DNA of 64,000 nt from Chondrus crispus (lineage: Eukaryota; Rhodophyta; Florideophyceae; Gigartinales; Gigartinaceae): the NCBI RefSeq assembly GCF_000350225.1, contig NW_005179009.1, positions 13,713 to 77,712 of the forward strand. Direction: 5' to 3'. The position numbers were made by a program, and so were the translations under genes. The notes beneath the pieces were generated by a model. That model worked only from the letters and a program-made list of their open reading frames with translations. It did not search any database and was not told where the DNA came from. Below are positions 52,804 through 63,589 of the stretch, one piece after another (position 1 is the stretch's first letter; the number at the start of each line of letters is the position of its first letter).

Positions 52804-54421
52804 GGTGAGAACGTTCAGCATGGAGACCGAGGAACTCGAAGGAACTCTATGCCGTACCGCGGCGGAGTTTGTACAAGTGGTGATACCACAATCGTTAAGG
52901 GACCGCGTCCTAGGGTTGAGCTACTACGCAAAATTTGTAGGCCACCCGGGAGGCAGGAAACTTTACAAGACATTGAAAAGATATTTTTACTCGCCTACGA
53001 TGGCCCTAGACTGCTACGCAGCCGCGAAGAATTGCGCCGCATGTGCGTGGGAAAGGGTGAAGTTTAGAGGAAACACGAAGGAAATGAAGCTGTTCACGCC
53101 CAAAGCTCCGCTGGAGTTTGTCGCCATCGACATACTCGGCGAGCTAATTACAACTAAACGAAGAAATCGGTATATTCTCGTGATCAGCGACCGATACTCC
53201 AAACTGGTACGAACCGTACCGTTGAAGAAGATCTCAGCTGGGCACATCGAACAAGCCTTCGTTCACCATTGGGTATTCGTGTACGGACCGCCGGTCAAGC
53301 TGCTTTCCGACAATGGAACACAGTTCACGACCCGATTCTTTCAGAACGTCTGCCGAATTCTCGGCATACGCAATGTGTTCACGACTACGTACCACCGGCA
53401 ACCCAACGGCCAAATCGAGAGGTTTAACGGCACGCTGACTTCCGCGTTGCGAAAATATGTTGGAGAGCATCCCAAGGACTGGGACCTATTTAGCGACGCT
53501 GTGACGTTCGCATACAACACGCAAGTTCATCGAATTACGAACATCGCGCCCTTCGAGCTGGTGTTAGCTCGGGCGCCGAGAAGCATTGCGTTACAAGCAC
53601 AGCCAAGTTTGGAAGGATTTAGCTCGAATCGAGCGTACTACCTGAAATGGCAGTCGTGGTTGGAAAGCCTGATGAAAGGCGCTGATAAAAGCTTGCGGAA
53701 AGAGCAAGCGCGCTACAAGCGAAACTTTGACGCACGGTTCCACAAACTGAGGTATGACATCCCTTCAGAATCATACGTATTCCTTCGAAAGGATCAAGGC
53801 ACGGCCATCGAGCCGAAACATAAGTTGGCACAAGTGGCCACGGGACCGTATTCAGTTAAGAAATCAGATAAGAACACGGTTGTCATCGCCATAGGCGACC
53901 AAGAAGAGCGCGTGTCGCGAGATAGAGTCGAATTAGCCCCTAGTCCCATGGACTACATGCCCATATCAGGCCTAAGACAAGCTCTACAGTTCTTCAGCGG
54001 ACGCGAGGGAAATCAAGAACGCGACGCGATGGAGAGTGAGGACGGTCCTCCCACGCGAACGCAAATGTTAGAAGACGAGGAAGATGTTGTCAGTCGAAAC
54101 CCGTCAGCGAAGATACGGCAAGACCACCGGAGGACAAGTAATTCAGAAGAGTTGTATGAGCCGCTGGCTCTTCGGAAGGGGCAAGGACAGTTTGACACGC
54201 ACGAAGAAGGATCTGAGAGCCAGGAGTATGTGATCGACGATATCGTGGACCACGGCTACGACGAGGAGAAATTAATTCTCAAAGTGAGATGGTATGGGTA
54301 TACCCTCGAGGACGCAACGTGGGAGCCCATCGAGCAGTTGCCCCGCAGCGCGGCTGTTGCTTATTTCCGAAGGAAAAGATTGTCCTTGCCCGCGCAGATC
54401 GCGCAAGCTCAATCAGGATAG
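52804..54421 (+). mobile_element. Integrase-chromodomain fragment of a second chromovirus-type copy
   Basis: A fossil piece closely related to the integrase and chromodomain part of the element at 39305-52803 but in the opposite orientation. It begins exactly at the outer edge of that element's 5' LTR. It contains the zinc-binding start, the catalytic core and a chromodomain (YVIDDIVDHGYDEEKLILKV, then WYGYTLEDATWEPIEQLP). Its gag, protease, RT and LTRs are missing, so it is a truncated remnant. This stretch itself looks little damaged, which suggests it is young. Confidence 0.85.
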
Positions 54422-56389
54422 TTGTAGTCAAGAAGTCCACATGCCAGCCTCCGTGCGGCAGTCCGCACTGGGGAGAGTGGGCCGACCCGAGGGTGACGGA
54501 AAAGGAAACGATGAGATGGAAAGAGTCAGGTGAGGGGCCCTCCGGTCCCCCACAGACAAGTAGAGCGACGCGTGCCGCAATTTCAGGAATTGATAATTTT
54601 TATTGTAGTCCAAAGATAAGGTACTACGCTGTCCAGGAGTGAGCAGAAGTCGCCAAGGTCACGGGAAGTGACGTTCGGACCGGCGATCCACTCCTGACAA
54701 AAAGGGCGAAGTACGAAAGAGAATGGGAAAGTACTGTACAGTACTCGGAAGAGGAGATTCACGACGATTGTTGTATAGCCAAAGTGGAACACAGAACAGC
54801 ATCGGGAATTTTTAATTGGAATCTAGGAAGACACTGTGTGCTGAGGGGGAGACACACGAGGCGCTGGGTACTTAGGGAAATTGCGAATTGCACACATGAG
54901 TCCGTACCAAATATCCATTCGAACTCACGAACGAGTGAAGGAGGAGCGCGATCGTCCCATGCGGGAAGTCGAAAAAGGGATCGACGTGAGCCGTCTACAG
55001 TGCTCACAAGCCAGAGGAGAGAGACGCTATTGCGTGCAGTGAGACCGCGTGTGGAGGAAGCCCAGCCTAACTGAGGGGATATCGAGAAGGCCGTCGGTAG
55101 CGGCAGACACTGACCCTCCGTGTTTTTTTGCACGCGCGCAACGCACTTACAGATCACCGACGATCAGCTACTTGATCTTCGCTTTGTTATTCTTCATTTT
55201 GTTTGTCTTTTTTATTTTTGTCTGTTAATGTCAAGGAAACGACCCCGCACAGCGGAGGTCGATCAGCGAGTCCAAAACGCTCAAAGCAAGGAGTTATTGC
55301 TGGGGCCCTACCCGGTAGCGAACGACGCCGAAGCTCACACACGTCAGCAGCTCTGGGGCGATATACTTACCAGTTGGCTGCTATGACCTTACTTGCCTTT
55401 TTGTCTTTCTTATGTTTGTTTGTTTTTTTCTGTTTCAGTTATTTTCTGTGAAGCTTAGCAGGAAGGTGAAATCAGCCTATCTGAGGCAATAAAAAATCTC
55501 CGCAAATATTTTGGTCCGGGCCAGCAAAAAATGTGTCATAAATATAGCAACGCTTGCTGATTTCATGTTGCGATTTTGCACATTTTTTACCAATGACGCC
55601 ATTGGCTAGAAAGCAGCATAGTTATGGCACAGTGGCTCTATCTGGCCCGTGTCGGTAGATGACTGGCTGGAGCTGCACACGGAGTAGGTCTTGCAGGGCC
55701 AAACTTTGTTACATTGAGGTAATGATGAGACGGTGATCATCGCTGCATCTGCGCAGCCACCGACGACTATGTTTTGCTGCTCCAGGGCAATGACAATATG
55801 TGTCCATTGGCAGCCCCAATGAAGCACTAGACGTAATGCCGCGACCTACTCTCAGTCAATGAAATGTTAGTCCAGTGCCTTTCTTGCAAAGGTGATGTCA
55901 CCCCGCTGGTCCAGAAACGGTCCCGTCCCGAAGGATGAAACTGATTGCGGTTCTAGCGGCGTTCACATCACATTTATTTGTAGCAACCAAAGAGTATTGT
56001 TACGGTTACATACACTACATCTACTCCGTCCAAATACCGAAATACCGCAGCAGTGGTTCATTGCGCTTCCGTTAAGTACAATAATGATCGCCAAAGAACA
56101 TAACAGGAGAGATCAGTTACGGCCACAGTACGTCATGATGGTGGATTAGAATTCTGAGAGACCAAGGAGGATGTACTGATGGCTTACTTGATCCTGAGTT
56201 AGACGACGGGCGGGTTGACCTGCAGTGAGACAAGGAACGCTGTGAGGATTAGTCAGAACAGCTCTTCGACACTTTCAATGTGTTAGAGAGTGTGCGAACG
56301 GACATTAAAGCATTGTAGCTAATCGCAAAACGGTATTGACTAGAGAAAGCGCTCACTTACGTAACGTTTGCAGCGCACTCGTGTCTCCG
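54422..56389. other. Intergenic, no gene seen; left part is tail of the element fragment
   Basis: Roughly the first 100-300 bp still resemble the sequence after the chromodomain of the first copy. The rest holds only short frames. A phrase near 55510-55535 (GGGCCAGCAAAAAATG) is loosely echoed near 56665-56700 (GGCCAAAAAATGCTGG), but no element could be bounded. Confidence 0.4.
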
Positions 56390-56575
56390 CATGAGATTTA
56401 AACCGAACACGCAACTCGCGGAAATGAAACTGTCAGAAAAGTGGATGCGCGGTGGGTAAGGATTGTGGCAGAAGTGGCGTCACTTACTGTGCATGAGATT
56501 TCAAGGGAACACAAAACTCGCGGAAATGAAACTGTCAGAAAAGAGAATGTGTGGTGGGTCAGGACTGCGGGCGAG
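56390..56575. repeat. Two-copy tandem repeat, 102 bp period
   Basis: CATGAGATTT...AACTCGCGGAAATGAAACTGTCAGAAAAG starts at 56390 and again at 56492, with about 80 bp well conserved in each. It lies about 0.6 kb upstream of the unknown 769-codon gene. Confidence 0.75.
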
Positions 56576-57096
56576 GGGCGTGCAGAGAGTTGGATATGGT
56601 CCTGGAACTATATACACAGGAAGGTCAGATTTATGATAAATTTAATAAAAGCAATGATGTTGCTATTTTTGGGGCCAAAAAATGCTGGATTTTTGCCAGC
56701 AATGAACGGTGGCCCGTGGGTCATTGGTTCGCGGGCAGCCATATTTCGCCAGCTTTTTTGGCCGTTCCCATTCAGCACGGGGATGAGGGGCGTTTCTGGT
56801 TCCGGCCAGTGACTGGACCAGAATTTTTGCTGGAGTACCATAGTTGTAACGGAAATGTTTTTTTGATACCTCGATGTAGCAAAGTGATGTGCTATTCTGC
56901 TGCCAACTAAACCAGCGCTTGCCCGTGATGTCCTTAACCTTCACGTGCTCGTACCAGAATAAGCTCATGCCTAACCCGCGCTAGTACCAGAGGCGTTCAT
57001 CGACCTTTTCACGTTTTCTCAACTGATTGAGTCCTCTCGCCATCATTTTTCCTTTGCTTCCCGACTTTGCGCATCCTGTGTTCCTACTGAGGCTCA

Positions 57097-59406
57097 ATGA
57101 CCCCGCCAAAAAGGTCTGGGAAGAAGGCAGGGCGTGCTCATTCGCGTTCTGCGGCCATGAAACCCGCTGCTTCAGGCAATCAGCGAGGCCGCTTGTCTCA
57201 GCAGAAGGGACCCCTGACATCTCGGAAGTCTAACAGCCAAGCGCCTGGGGCTCAGGTCCCCGCGGAACGCCGGTCATCTCCTCGTGTTGCGGCCGAAGCT
57301 ACTCCTGCAGCGGCTGGGCAGGAATCCCGGCGGGTTTCAAGCAATACAGTCAGGACACCCCAAGGCAGTCCGCCATCTCACACGTGCTCGCTTCCCGTTC
57401 GAAGTCAGGGAAGTGGTCCGTCTGATGCAGCACCTCCGCGTGCGGGCAAGCGCAAGCGCGCCATCGGTTCGTCTCCGGGTGAAGACTTTTCCCTTTTGTT
57501 CGGGGATGGAGATCATGGCGAGGAAGATGAACACACAGAACGCAAACGGGCGAACCGTCAGTTGCTCGAGCTCCATGGACGCGAGCCAGAGGAGTTCGTC
57601 GACGAGAGTGTGCAGGCTAGTGCAGCAGAGATGGACGGGGTCGCCGAAACTCAAGATGTGGAAGACGTCGTCGTTCCCACGCGTCGTGAGTGCATGGCAG
57701 GTTCCTTGCCGAGTCAGCCCCGGGGCCCCCATTTGGCTCGAGCACTTGGGGAAGACTCTAACCACGGAGTACTTCGAGTCATGCGGGAACTGCATGCTCG
57801 TTTGGAGAAGCAGCTCGCCATTGAAAAAAAGGAAATTCTGGGTGCAATCAAGGCTGTATCTTCTCGTGTCTCAACCTTAGAGCGGACGTTATCACGCTGC
57901 CAGGACGCCGTCAACATTGTTCTTCTGAATTCCGCCCTGCCGAAGACAGGAAAAGCAGCCGAGAAGGCCTCTTTAAACGACCTCCTTAGGCCTATGGAGG
58001 ACATCTTCGCAGGGAAATTCATGTGCATTATCTTCACAAGAGCGTTGATAAATTGCACCATGAGAGTTCTTCCTCAGAGAAAGGAAGCGAGTGAATCCTT
58101 AGAGGGTGTGAGTCGTGACACACGATTTTCCAAGCTTCAATTGGACGTCAATAGTTCCGAAGTGTTGGGGTTCGGACTTTTACTTGTCGAGGTCCTTTTG
58201 TGGAAAAGGGACCCAAGCGAGGAGAAAACCGAGGAGCTGCTGGGTACGAAGCAAGCTCGTCAGTATCTGGTCCTGCGAAAGGCTTGGGGAAAGAGCTTGA
58301 TTGCAAATGCAATGAACAATCCGAGTATTGGGACGAAGTCACTCGAAATGGTACATCCGAACATCCGCGGGAAGCTGAAGACCGCTGAGAAACCTTTTTG
58401 GCTGAGGCCGGGCTACATAACAATGATCACAGTCGAGTCTTTCTTCAACGAAGAATTTGCTTCAACGGCCATCAAGAAGGCCCGGCGTGTGGCTGGGCGT
58501 CGAAGCGATAAGATGGGCGAAGATGAGCCAATTGGATTCATCAAGGACGAAGACATTAGGGTTGAGATCGTTCGCCGCGTTTTCAAGATAGGTAATCAGT
58601 TTCTGAACAAGTCCAGGGAGCTTGGGCGGAAATCCTTCTTTCAAAACTTCTCATATGTTTTCCAAAGTCAAGTGGGAGTCTCATTCCAGTATGAGAATCC
58701 ACCCCGCCCGCACATGAACCTCCAAGATATCCCAGACGGAACCTGTCGTACTGCTATGAAGTCGGTCGCTGAGGTGAACCCCCTGAATTTGATAGCATGG
58801 AAGAAGCTGATTTCTGAAAGCGATCCCTTCATATTTATCACTACGTATGACGTTGAGACGAAAGACAAGGATGGAAGGAAGGAGACTCGAAAAATTGTTA
58901 TCCGACTCAATGCCATGCACGTCGCCTTGAAGTTCTTGGTGGCTTTTACCAGGTGTGGCAGTGATGAAGACCTCTATTCAATATCCAAGGAATCCTTTCG
59001 TGTGATTTACATGACTGCTGTCCTGTTTCGGGAGATCATGCTGATGAAGGTGATCGAGACGAGGGGTGCATTTTCTCGAAACGAGCAGATATTGCATGAA
59101 GTGGATGGCCAGGATCACCACAATGGATCATGGCGGTCGCGACTGAGATCGCTCTACTCAGATCTTTTGACTGAAGGACAGGGAGAAAAGCGGGGTGAGC
59201 TTCCACAGCAACTGTCCAGTATTTTGAAGGAGAAGCTAGTGATGTCCGTAGATATGTACAACTCCGTGCACGATCCCCTGGTCCGTTCAGGTTCACATCA
59301 CGAGGATAATGATGATCTGAGCGTGGTGGATGGTGAGGATGAAATCCAGGCGGATCAAGTCGAAGACGATGAGGATGTAGTCATGGTCCACGACTTCGAT
59401 TTATAA
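57097..59406 (+). CDS. Unrecognised 769-aa protein, disordered basic N-terminus and acidic C-terminus
   Basis: No known family recognised. Residues 1-135 are Ser/Pro/Ala/Arg-rich and probably disordered, with an NLS-like RAGKRKR near 115-121. An acidic stretch follows. A predicted coiled coil lies at about 228-275 (RVMRELHARLEKQLAIEKKEILGAIKAVSSRVSTLERTL shows the pattern). From about 290 to 690 comes a well-ordered, mixed hydrophobic region (for example FAGKFMCIIFTRALINCTMRVL, KPFWLRPGYITMITVESFFNEEF, RRVFKIGNQFLNKS, FIFITTYDVETKDKDG). The last about 50 residues are strongly acidic (DDEDVVMVHDFDL). An intact 2.3 kb frame starting with ATG and steady codon use argue for a real gene. It is convergent with the Tudor-like gene (93 bp between stops) in a mobile-element-rich tract. 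It could be host DNA/chromatin-related or belong to an undescribed element; no catalytic motif was found. Confidence 0.7.
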   Translation: MTPPKRSGKKAGRAHSRSAAMKPAASGNQRGRLSQQKGPLTSRKSNSQAPGAQVPAERRSSPRVAAEATPAAAGQESRRVSSNTVRTPQGSPPSHTCSLPVRSQGSGPSDAAPPRAGKRKRAIGSSPGEDFSLLFGDGDHGEEDEHTERKRANRQLLELHGREPEEFVDESVQASAAEMDGVAETQDVEDVVVPTRRECMAGSLPSQPRGPHLARALGEDSNHGVLRVMRELHARLEKQLAIEKKEILGAIKAVSSRVSTLERTLSRCQDAVNIVLLNSALPKTGKAAEKASLNDLLRPMEDIFAGKFMCIIFTRALINCTMRVLPQRKEASESLEGVSRDTRFSKLQLDVNSSEVLGFGLLLVEVLLWKRDPSEEKTEELLGTKQARQYLVLRKAWGKSLIANAMNNPSIGTKSLEMVHPNIRGKLKTAEKPFWLRPGYITMITVESFFNEEFASTAIKKARRVAGRRSDKMGEDEPIGFIKDEDIRVEIVRRVFKIGNQFLNKSRELGRKSFFQNFSYVFQSQVGVSFQYENPPRPHMNLQDIPDGTCRTAMKSVAEVNPLNLIAWKKLISESDPFIFITTYDVETKDKDGRKETRKIVIRLNAMHVALKFLVAFTRCGSDEDLYSISKESFRVIYMTAVLFREIMLMKVIETRGAFSRNEQILHEVDGQDHHNGSWRSRLRSLYSDLLTEGQGEKRGELPQQLSSILKEKLVMSVDMYNSVHDPLVRSGSHHEDNDDLSVVDGEDEIQADQVEDDEDVVMVHDFDL

Positions 59407-59499
59407 GGGGTCGTATTTGATGTGATAGTGAAACTTCTTAGTTCACCACAGTGAAAAATGCGTAAAGCGGGAGACTGCTGTAGCATGAATGAATTGAGT

Positions 59500-60867
59500 T
59501 TACTTAAAGAGGCCCAGAACTTTGGCAACAGTGATGAATTGCTTCACATGGGCAGACCCTTTGATAGAGATGAATGGGACATGCACTTCAAGTACTCCTA
59601 GTACGTCGCTGCGATTTACATCAGCAAATATAGACTGACAAGGATTGGATTGAAGATTCCATCGCAGGTAGAACGACTCCTTCCGGTCCGATGGTCCGCT
59701 GACCACTTTTTCAGCACTCATTACCTTGGAAATGCGTTCTTGGAAGTTAAGCTCTGATAGTCTTATGTCTTCCAGTGGATAGGAGTAGGTCTGCTCTATG
59801 GAATCCCAAGTGCAATCCCGACGAAATACAACGTGCCGTTGTTCATCCTCGTCATCCCTTATAACAGCAAGAGAATCTCCAATTGTCATATAGCACGGGT
59901 CAGAAAGAGATTCGGTGTTGGGACCGGCCATACAGCCTATCACTCTGGCAGATACATAATTGTCGGTACCTTTTTCCAGCCTTTTTGCGATGATCACGTC
60001 TCTGACAACTTGCGTTGATGCTGGTCCGAGTGCTTCTGACAAGTCTAGGAAGCTCCTAAAGTATATACTCGTCTCCTTCACAACTGATTTCCGGCACATA
60101 TAATCTTCCGGAAGAATAGAAACCTTTGTTCGTAGCTGAGCTTTGACTCTTTCGGATATAGAATCAAACTGGAGCAATGTGCAGTCTGCTCGCGCCTTAA
60201 ATGAGTCTTGTACAAACCACTTCGTCCCACGGGTTATTTCAACTGGGGTAGGACGTGTCGGTGTCTTGAGTAACCAATGCTCTAGACGCAACGAAATAAA
60301 CTTAAGAGGAATATTGGAGCCTGCATCAGAAATGAGGAGCGGATTCTGAGTCCATAGTGCAGTCGTAATCGAGGATTGCTGTCCTTTCACCACTTCCTCA
60401 AGATACTGAAGGCGTCTGGAAAGAGCATTTAGCTCACGAGTATCTTTGATTGTATTCTGGTCAAGTGAGACAGTCGTCGTGTGGTTAACCTTCTTGCATT
60501 TTTCTACCATGGCACTACCTGGAGCATAGTCCATATCATCTGCATCCATCGATGCGCTTGCCACGTCTGAGCTTGCGCTGTTATCCAATCGCACGGATGT
60601 ATCTTTGAGTCTCCAGCTAAACTTTTGTCCATCTTGTACAAACTCGTTTCCCTCCTTGAAAGTAACCTTGCTTTTACATGCCCTGAATCCAAACGCTGCC
60701 TTGTATTGAATGGTCCCTTTGAGCACCTCTCGACGATCATCATGAAGGTAGTTGAGACTAATGACTGTTGCTGGGAACCATGCCTTGCTTTCTTCTTCAT
60801 TCTCCAAGGTATAGTAGACCTCTATATCACTCCCGAATTGGAGGCCATTGAAAAGATCTGATACCAT
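59500..60867 (-). CDS. Unrecognised 455-aa protein with Tudor/SH3-like N-terminus
   Basis: No known family recognised. Residues about 5-90 look like a Tudor or agenet-like barrel: FGSDIEVYYTLENEEESKAWFPATVISL, then GTIQYKAAFG. The W-[FY]-P-A-x-V pattern is typical of domains that read methylated Lys/Arg in chromatin proteins. A short coiled coil follows (about 145-170, ELNALSRRLQYLEEVVKGQQ). Residues about 185-455 form an ordered region without a recognised motif. The frame opens two codons upstream of the ATG without another ATG. The convergent neighbour is the 769-aa protein; both combine a coiled coil with a large novel C-terminal region, so they may work together. The Tudor-like reading is by eye and needs structural support. 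Confidence 0.68.
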   Translation of the reverse strand: MVSDLFNGLQFGSDIEVYYTLENEEESKAWFPATVISLNYLHDDRREVLKGTIQYKAAFGFRACKSKVTFKEGNEFVQDGQKFSWRLKDTSVRLDNSASSDVASASMDADDMDYAPGSAMVEKCKKVNHTTTVSLDQNTIKDTRELNALSRRLQYLEEVVKGQQSSITTALWTQNPLLISDAGSNIPLKFISLRLEHWLLKTPTRPTPVEITRGTKWFVQDSFKARADCTLLQFDSISERVKAQLRTKVSILPEDYMCRKSVVKETSIYFRSFLDLSEALGPASTQVVRDVIIAKRLEKGTDNYVSARVIGCMAGPNTESLSDPCYMTIGDSLAVIRDDEDEQRHVVFRRDCTWDSIEQTYSYPLEDIRLSELNFQERISKVMSAEKVVSGPSDRKESFYLRWNLQSNPCQSIFADVNRSDVLGVLEVHVPFISIKGSAHVKQFITVAKVLGLFK

Positions 60868-62088
60868 TATCAACTGGTGGATGGTATCGTCCTCTGTTAA
60901 TTTCCCTTGGAAAGTGATACTTGAGAAATTTGTTTGAAATATATACCGAAGACTAAAGAGTTGGGGGTAACCATTGGAACGTAGTCAGTATATAGACATA
61001 TGTGTTTTTTGTGAAATCGATATTTTTGTAACGGTCACATTTAAAGATGCACGGCTCTGTGCAGCATCTAAATACCATGGGACTTAGACGTGCAAGTGAA
61101 CAGCTGGGTATGGGCTCCAAAGGTACCGACATCATCCAGTCCGGATTGCTTTGAAAGTCAGTCATGTGTCATTGAATTAGTGTTCTTTTAATCATAGTTG
61201 CTTTAGATTTAATTGTGCAATGAAGATAGAAGTGTCACTACAGAGTGATGATGATACTGTTCTCGCTATTGAAAGTATGAATTACCCAGTACCTAGTCTT
61301 GGATGTCGTCCTTATCAGTGCCCTTCCTCTGTGAATCACTGTCACCACTAGAATCACTTGAGCGGTAATCAGAAGAAGAGTTCGGGACCGTTTAGAATTA
61401 GGCCTCAAGCCAGATTTTACACACGGTAACGTACGGACCCTACGTGTCCGTACCGGTCTTTATATCAAGTAGGGAGAAAACTCACCCTCAGAATGGGTGA
61501 CCGTGGAATAAGGCCAGGCACGGTGTGTACAAGTGGTGCTAGTGAACCCTACAGACGCCGAAAAAAGAAACGAATATCAAATCATTGCATTAGTCATATG
61601 AAACTGCAGTACGTAAACGAACTTTATTGCGTTTGAGGACTACAAGTGAACACGAATATTCGTCAGAATCCTCCCGCCTGGTGAACGCGCTCGAGCAACA
61701 CAAGCTTGCAATATACATTATAATGCCCTAGAATCCCGTCCTAAGGATGCGGGGCGCAGAGGCACCGTTGTTGTAATGATGGTAATTCCGGTCCAGATGG
61801 AAAATGGCGTTAGCTGAACTTCATGCCACAGCGCGTTGCGCATGACTTTTCATTTTTCGGGCTGAGGTTGGAAAGGGTGGGGATATTGAGAAAGCAATGA
61901 GTCGGCTGCCTGGAGCCCGCGATTACCTTGGTTTAAAAATAGCCCGAAGATTGCGTACGCTTAATGATGGCACCTCCGCATATGCACGTTCTGGGGAAGG
62001 CCGGGGTTGGGTTTCGGCTCGGCGTTCTCGACGGCCGCTGGTTTCTAAAAGGGAGAAAATGTCCGAATACTTCCTGCGTCGCGCGACA
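60868..62088. other. Intergenic, no gene seen
   Basis: About 1.2 kb upstream of the Tudor-like gene. It includes an inverted repeat GTACGGAC...GTCCGTAC near 61433-61455 followed by TTTATATC. No coding domain is seen. The left end should hold the promoter of the Tudor-like gene. Confidence 0.4.
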
Positions 62089-62909
62089 CAGTCCTTGCTG
62101 TATAAATTTGCATCGGATTTAAAGGCAATGTTTACGTATTTGAACCGGATGCGTCCTGATATCAGTGGCAACTGATCACGGGCCGGCGAAGAATGCCGTC
62201 CGACATAGTCATTGCTGTAAAAATTTGCAATATTTGGGGTGCAAATTTTGAGATTTGGGAGCTGTGATCAGTCGCCACTGATCGCAGGCCGGCGAGGGGT
62301 GCCGGCACCGTGTGACGGACGGCCGTCCGTCACCGTCCTTGATGTAAAATTTGCAAAATTTGGATGGTATTGAATTGTGATTATACTTTGGTGGGAAATG
62401 ATACCTAGTGTCGTACGGCACCCCTCTCAGGCATGTGATCAGCGGCGGCTGATCACACGACGCCAACGGAGAGTTAGAACTAATTAAAATACGTAAATAA
62501 TGCATTTGCACAGGATACAGAAAGTACAGCAGGAACACGTATACGTTTGTTCAAAAATGATGCAAATATGCAGCAGGGTCATGAAGACAACTGTGTTTCG
62601 AGAAGTACGCAAATTTTTTACAGCAATGACGGTGTCGTACGACACCCTTGCCGGCCTGTGATCAGTGGCCACTGATCACAGCTCCCATCCTGCAAAATTT
62701 GCCACCAAATTTTGCAAATTTTATACAGCAATGACGATGTCGTACGACACCCCCTGCCGGCCTGTGATCAGTGGCCACTGATCACAGCTCCCCACTGATC
62801 ACAGGTCCTAACTCTCAAAATTTGCATCAATATTTTGCAATTTTATACAGCAATGACGGTGTAGTGCGACACCCCCTGCCGGCCTGTGATCAGTGGCCAC
62901 TGATCACAG
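62089..62909. repeat. Foldback-like inverted array with perfect palindromes
   Basis: Units of about 105-127 bp occur three times in one direction (starting near 62089, 62207 and 62334 with the phrase CCTTGCTGTAAAATTTGCA or close variants). They occur three times in the reverse direction (near 62610, 62715 and 62837, TTTTACAGCAATGACGGTGT). About 230 bp of non-repeated sequence lies between the two arms. Right-arm units carry a perfect 26 bp palindrome (core TGATCAGTGGCCACTGATCA) at 62656-62681, 62762-62787 and 62884-62909. A second palindrome GTGTCGTACGACAC, perfect at 62632-62645, precedes it. Left-arm units have decayed versions. The form recalls foldback transposons, whose long inverted arms are built from subrepeats. 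No protein is encoded. Confidence 0.72.
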
Positions 62910-63132
62910 GACGCAACCCACTTCACAACCACCTTTTTCAACGTCCACCTCTCATAGACAAACAAGTATTTATAAGTGCCGACAATTCGTGTCCGCCCCA
63001 GTCACTGAAAAATCGTCGCTTTCGTACGACAACAACGCACCTTCACGAATACTGCAGAGAAAATGGGACTACAATATAGAGTATAGGGAAGGAAACCCCA
63101 AAAATCTTTTTAAAGACACTTGTTTACATAAA

Positions 63133-63355
63133 CAGATAGAGGGAAGAGGAGATGCAGCCAGAGAGGCGGAGAGGGAGGGATAGAGAGAGAGAGGGATACA
63201 AGGAAGAGAGATGGACACAAATATAGAGAGATGGACACACACATAGATAGATGGTCACCATAAAGAATTGGATAAACATATAGAGAGATAGGTATAAACA
63301 TAGAGAGAGACAGAGACAGAGACAGACAGAGAGATACAGAGGGAGAGACAGAGAG
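63133..63355. repeat. GA-rich simple repeat
   Basis: Degenerate GAGA/ATAGAGAGATGGACAC and AGAGACAGAGACAG runs over about 220 bp. Low complexity; frames crossing it on either strand are not genes. The interval 62910-63132 to its left shows no gene. Confidence 0.8.
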
Positions 63356-63589
63356 GTTTATCCAACCATTTGTGCAATCGGTGGTATGCACTCCATTTAT
63401 TGTCCAGCTAGGCATTATGGAATTCTAAAGGAGGTGATGGTTACTTAGTCAATATCGTGCTACCGTTAATTTTCTCAAACAATTAGACCAATGGCAGTAG
63501 GATGACTAATTCTACTTTAGTGGTCCTTGTCTACTTTACGAGCGGTCCTGGGCGAGTAAGGTGATTCCTTACCGGCTCAGGTGCACCTT

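Noticed and set aside
55482-56900. Possible DNA element bounded by GGCCAGCAAAAAAT-like phrases
   Set aside because: The two phrases match only over about 10-14 bases and no target duplication or coding content could be found.
62600-62910. CRISPR-like array
   Set aside because: The units recur at near-regular spacing, but the spacers are themselves similar, the orientation inverts in the other half and the setting is eukaryotic. A foldback-type array fits better.
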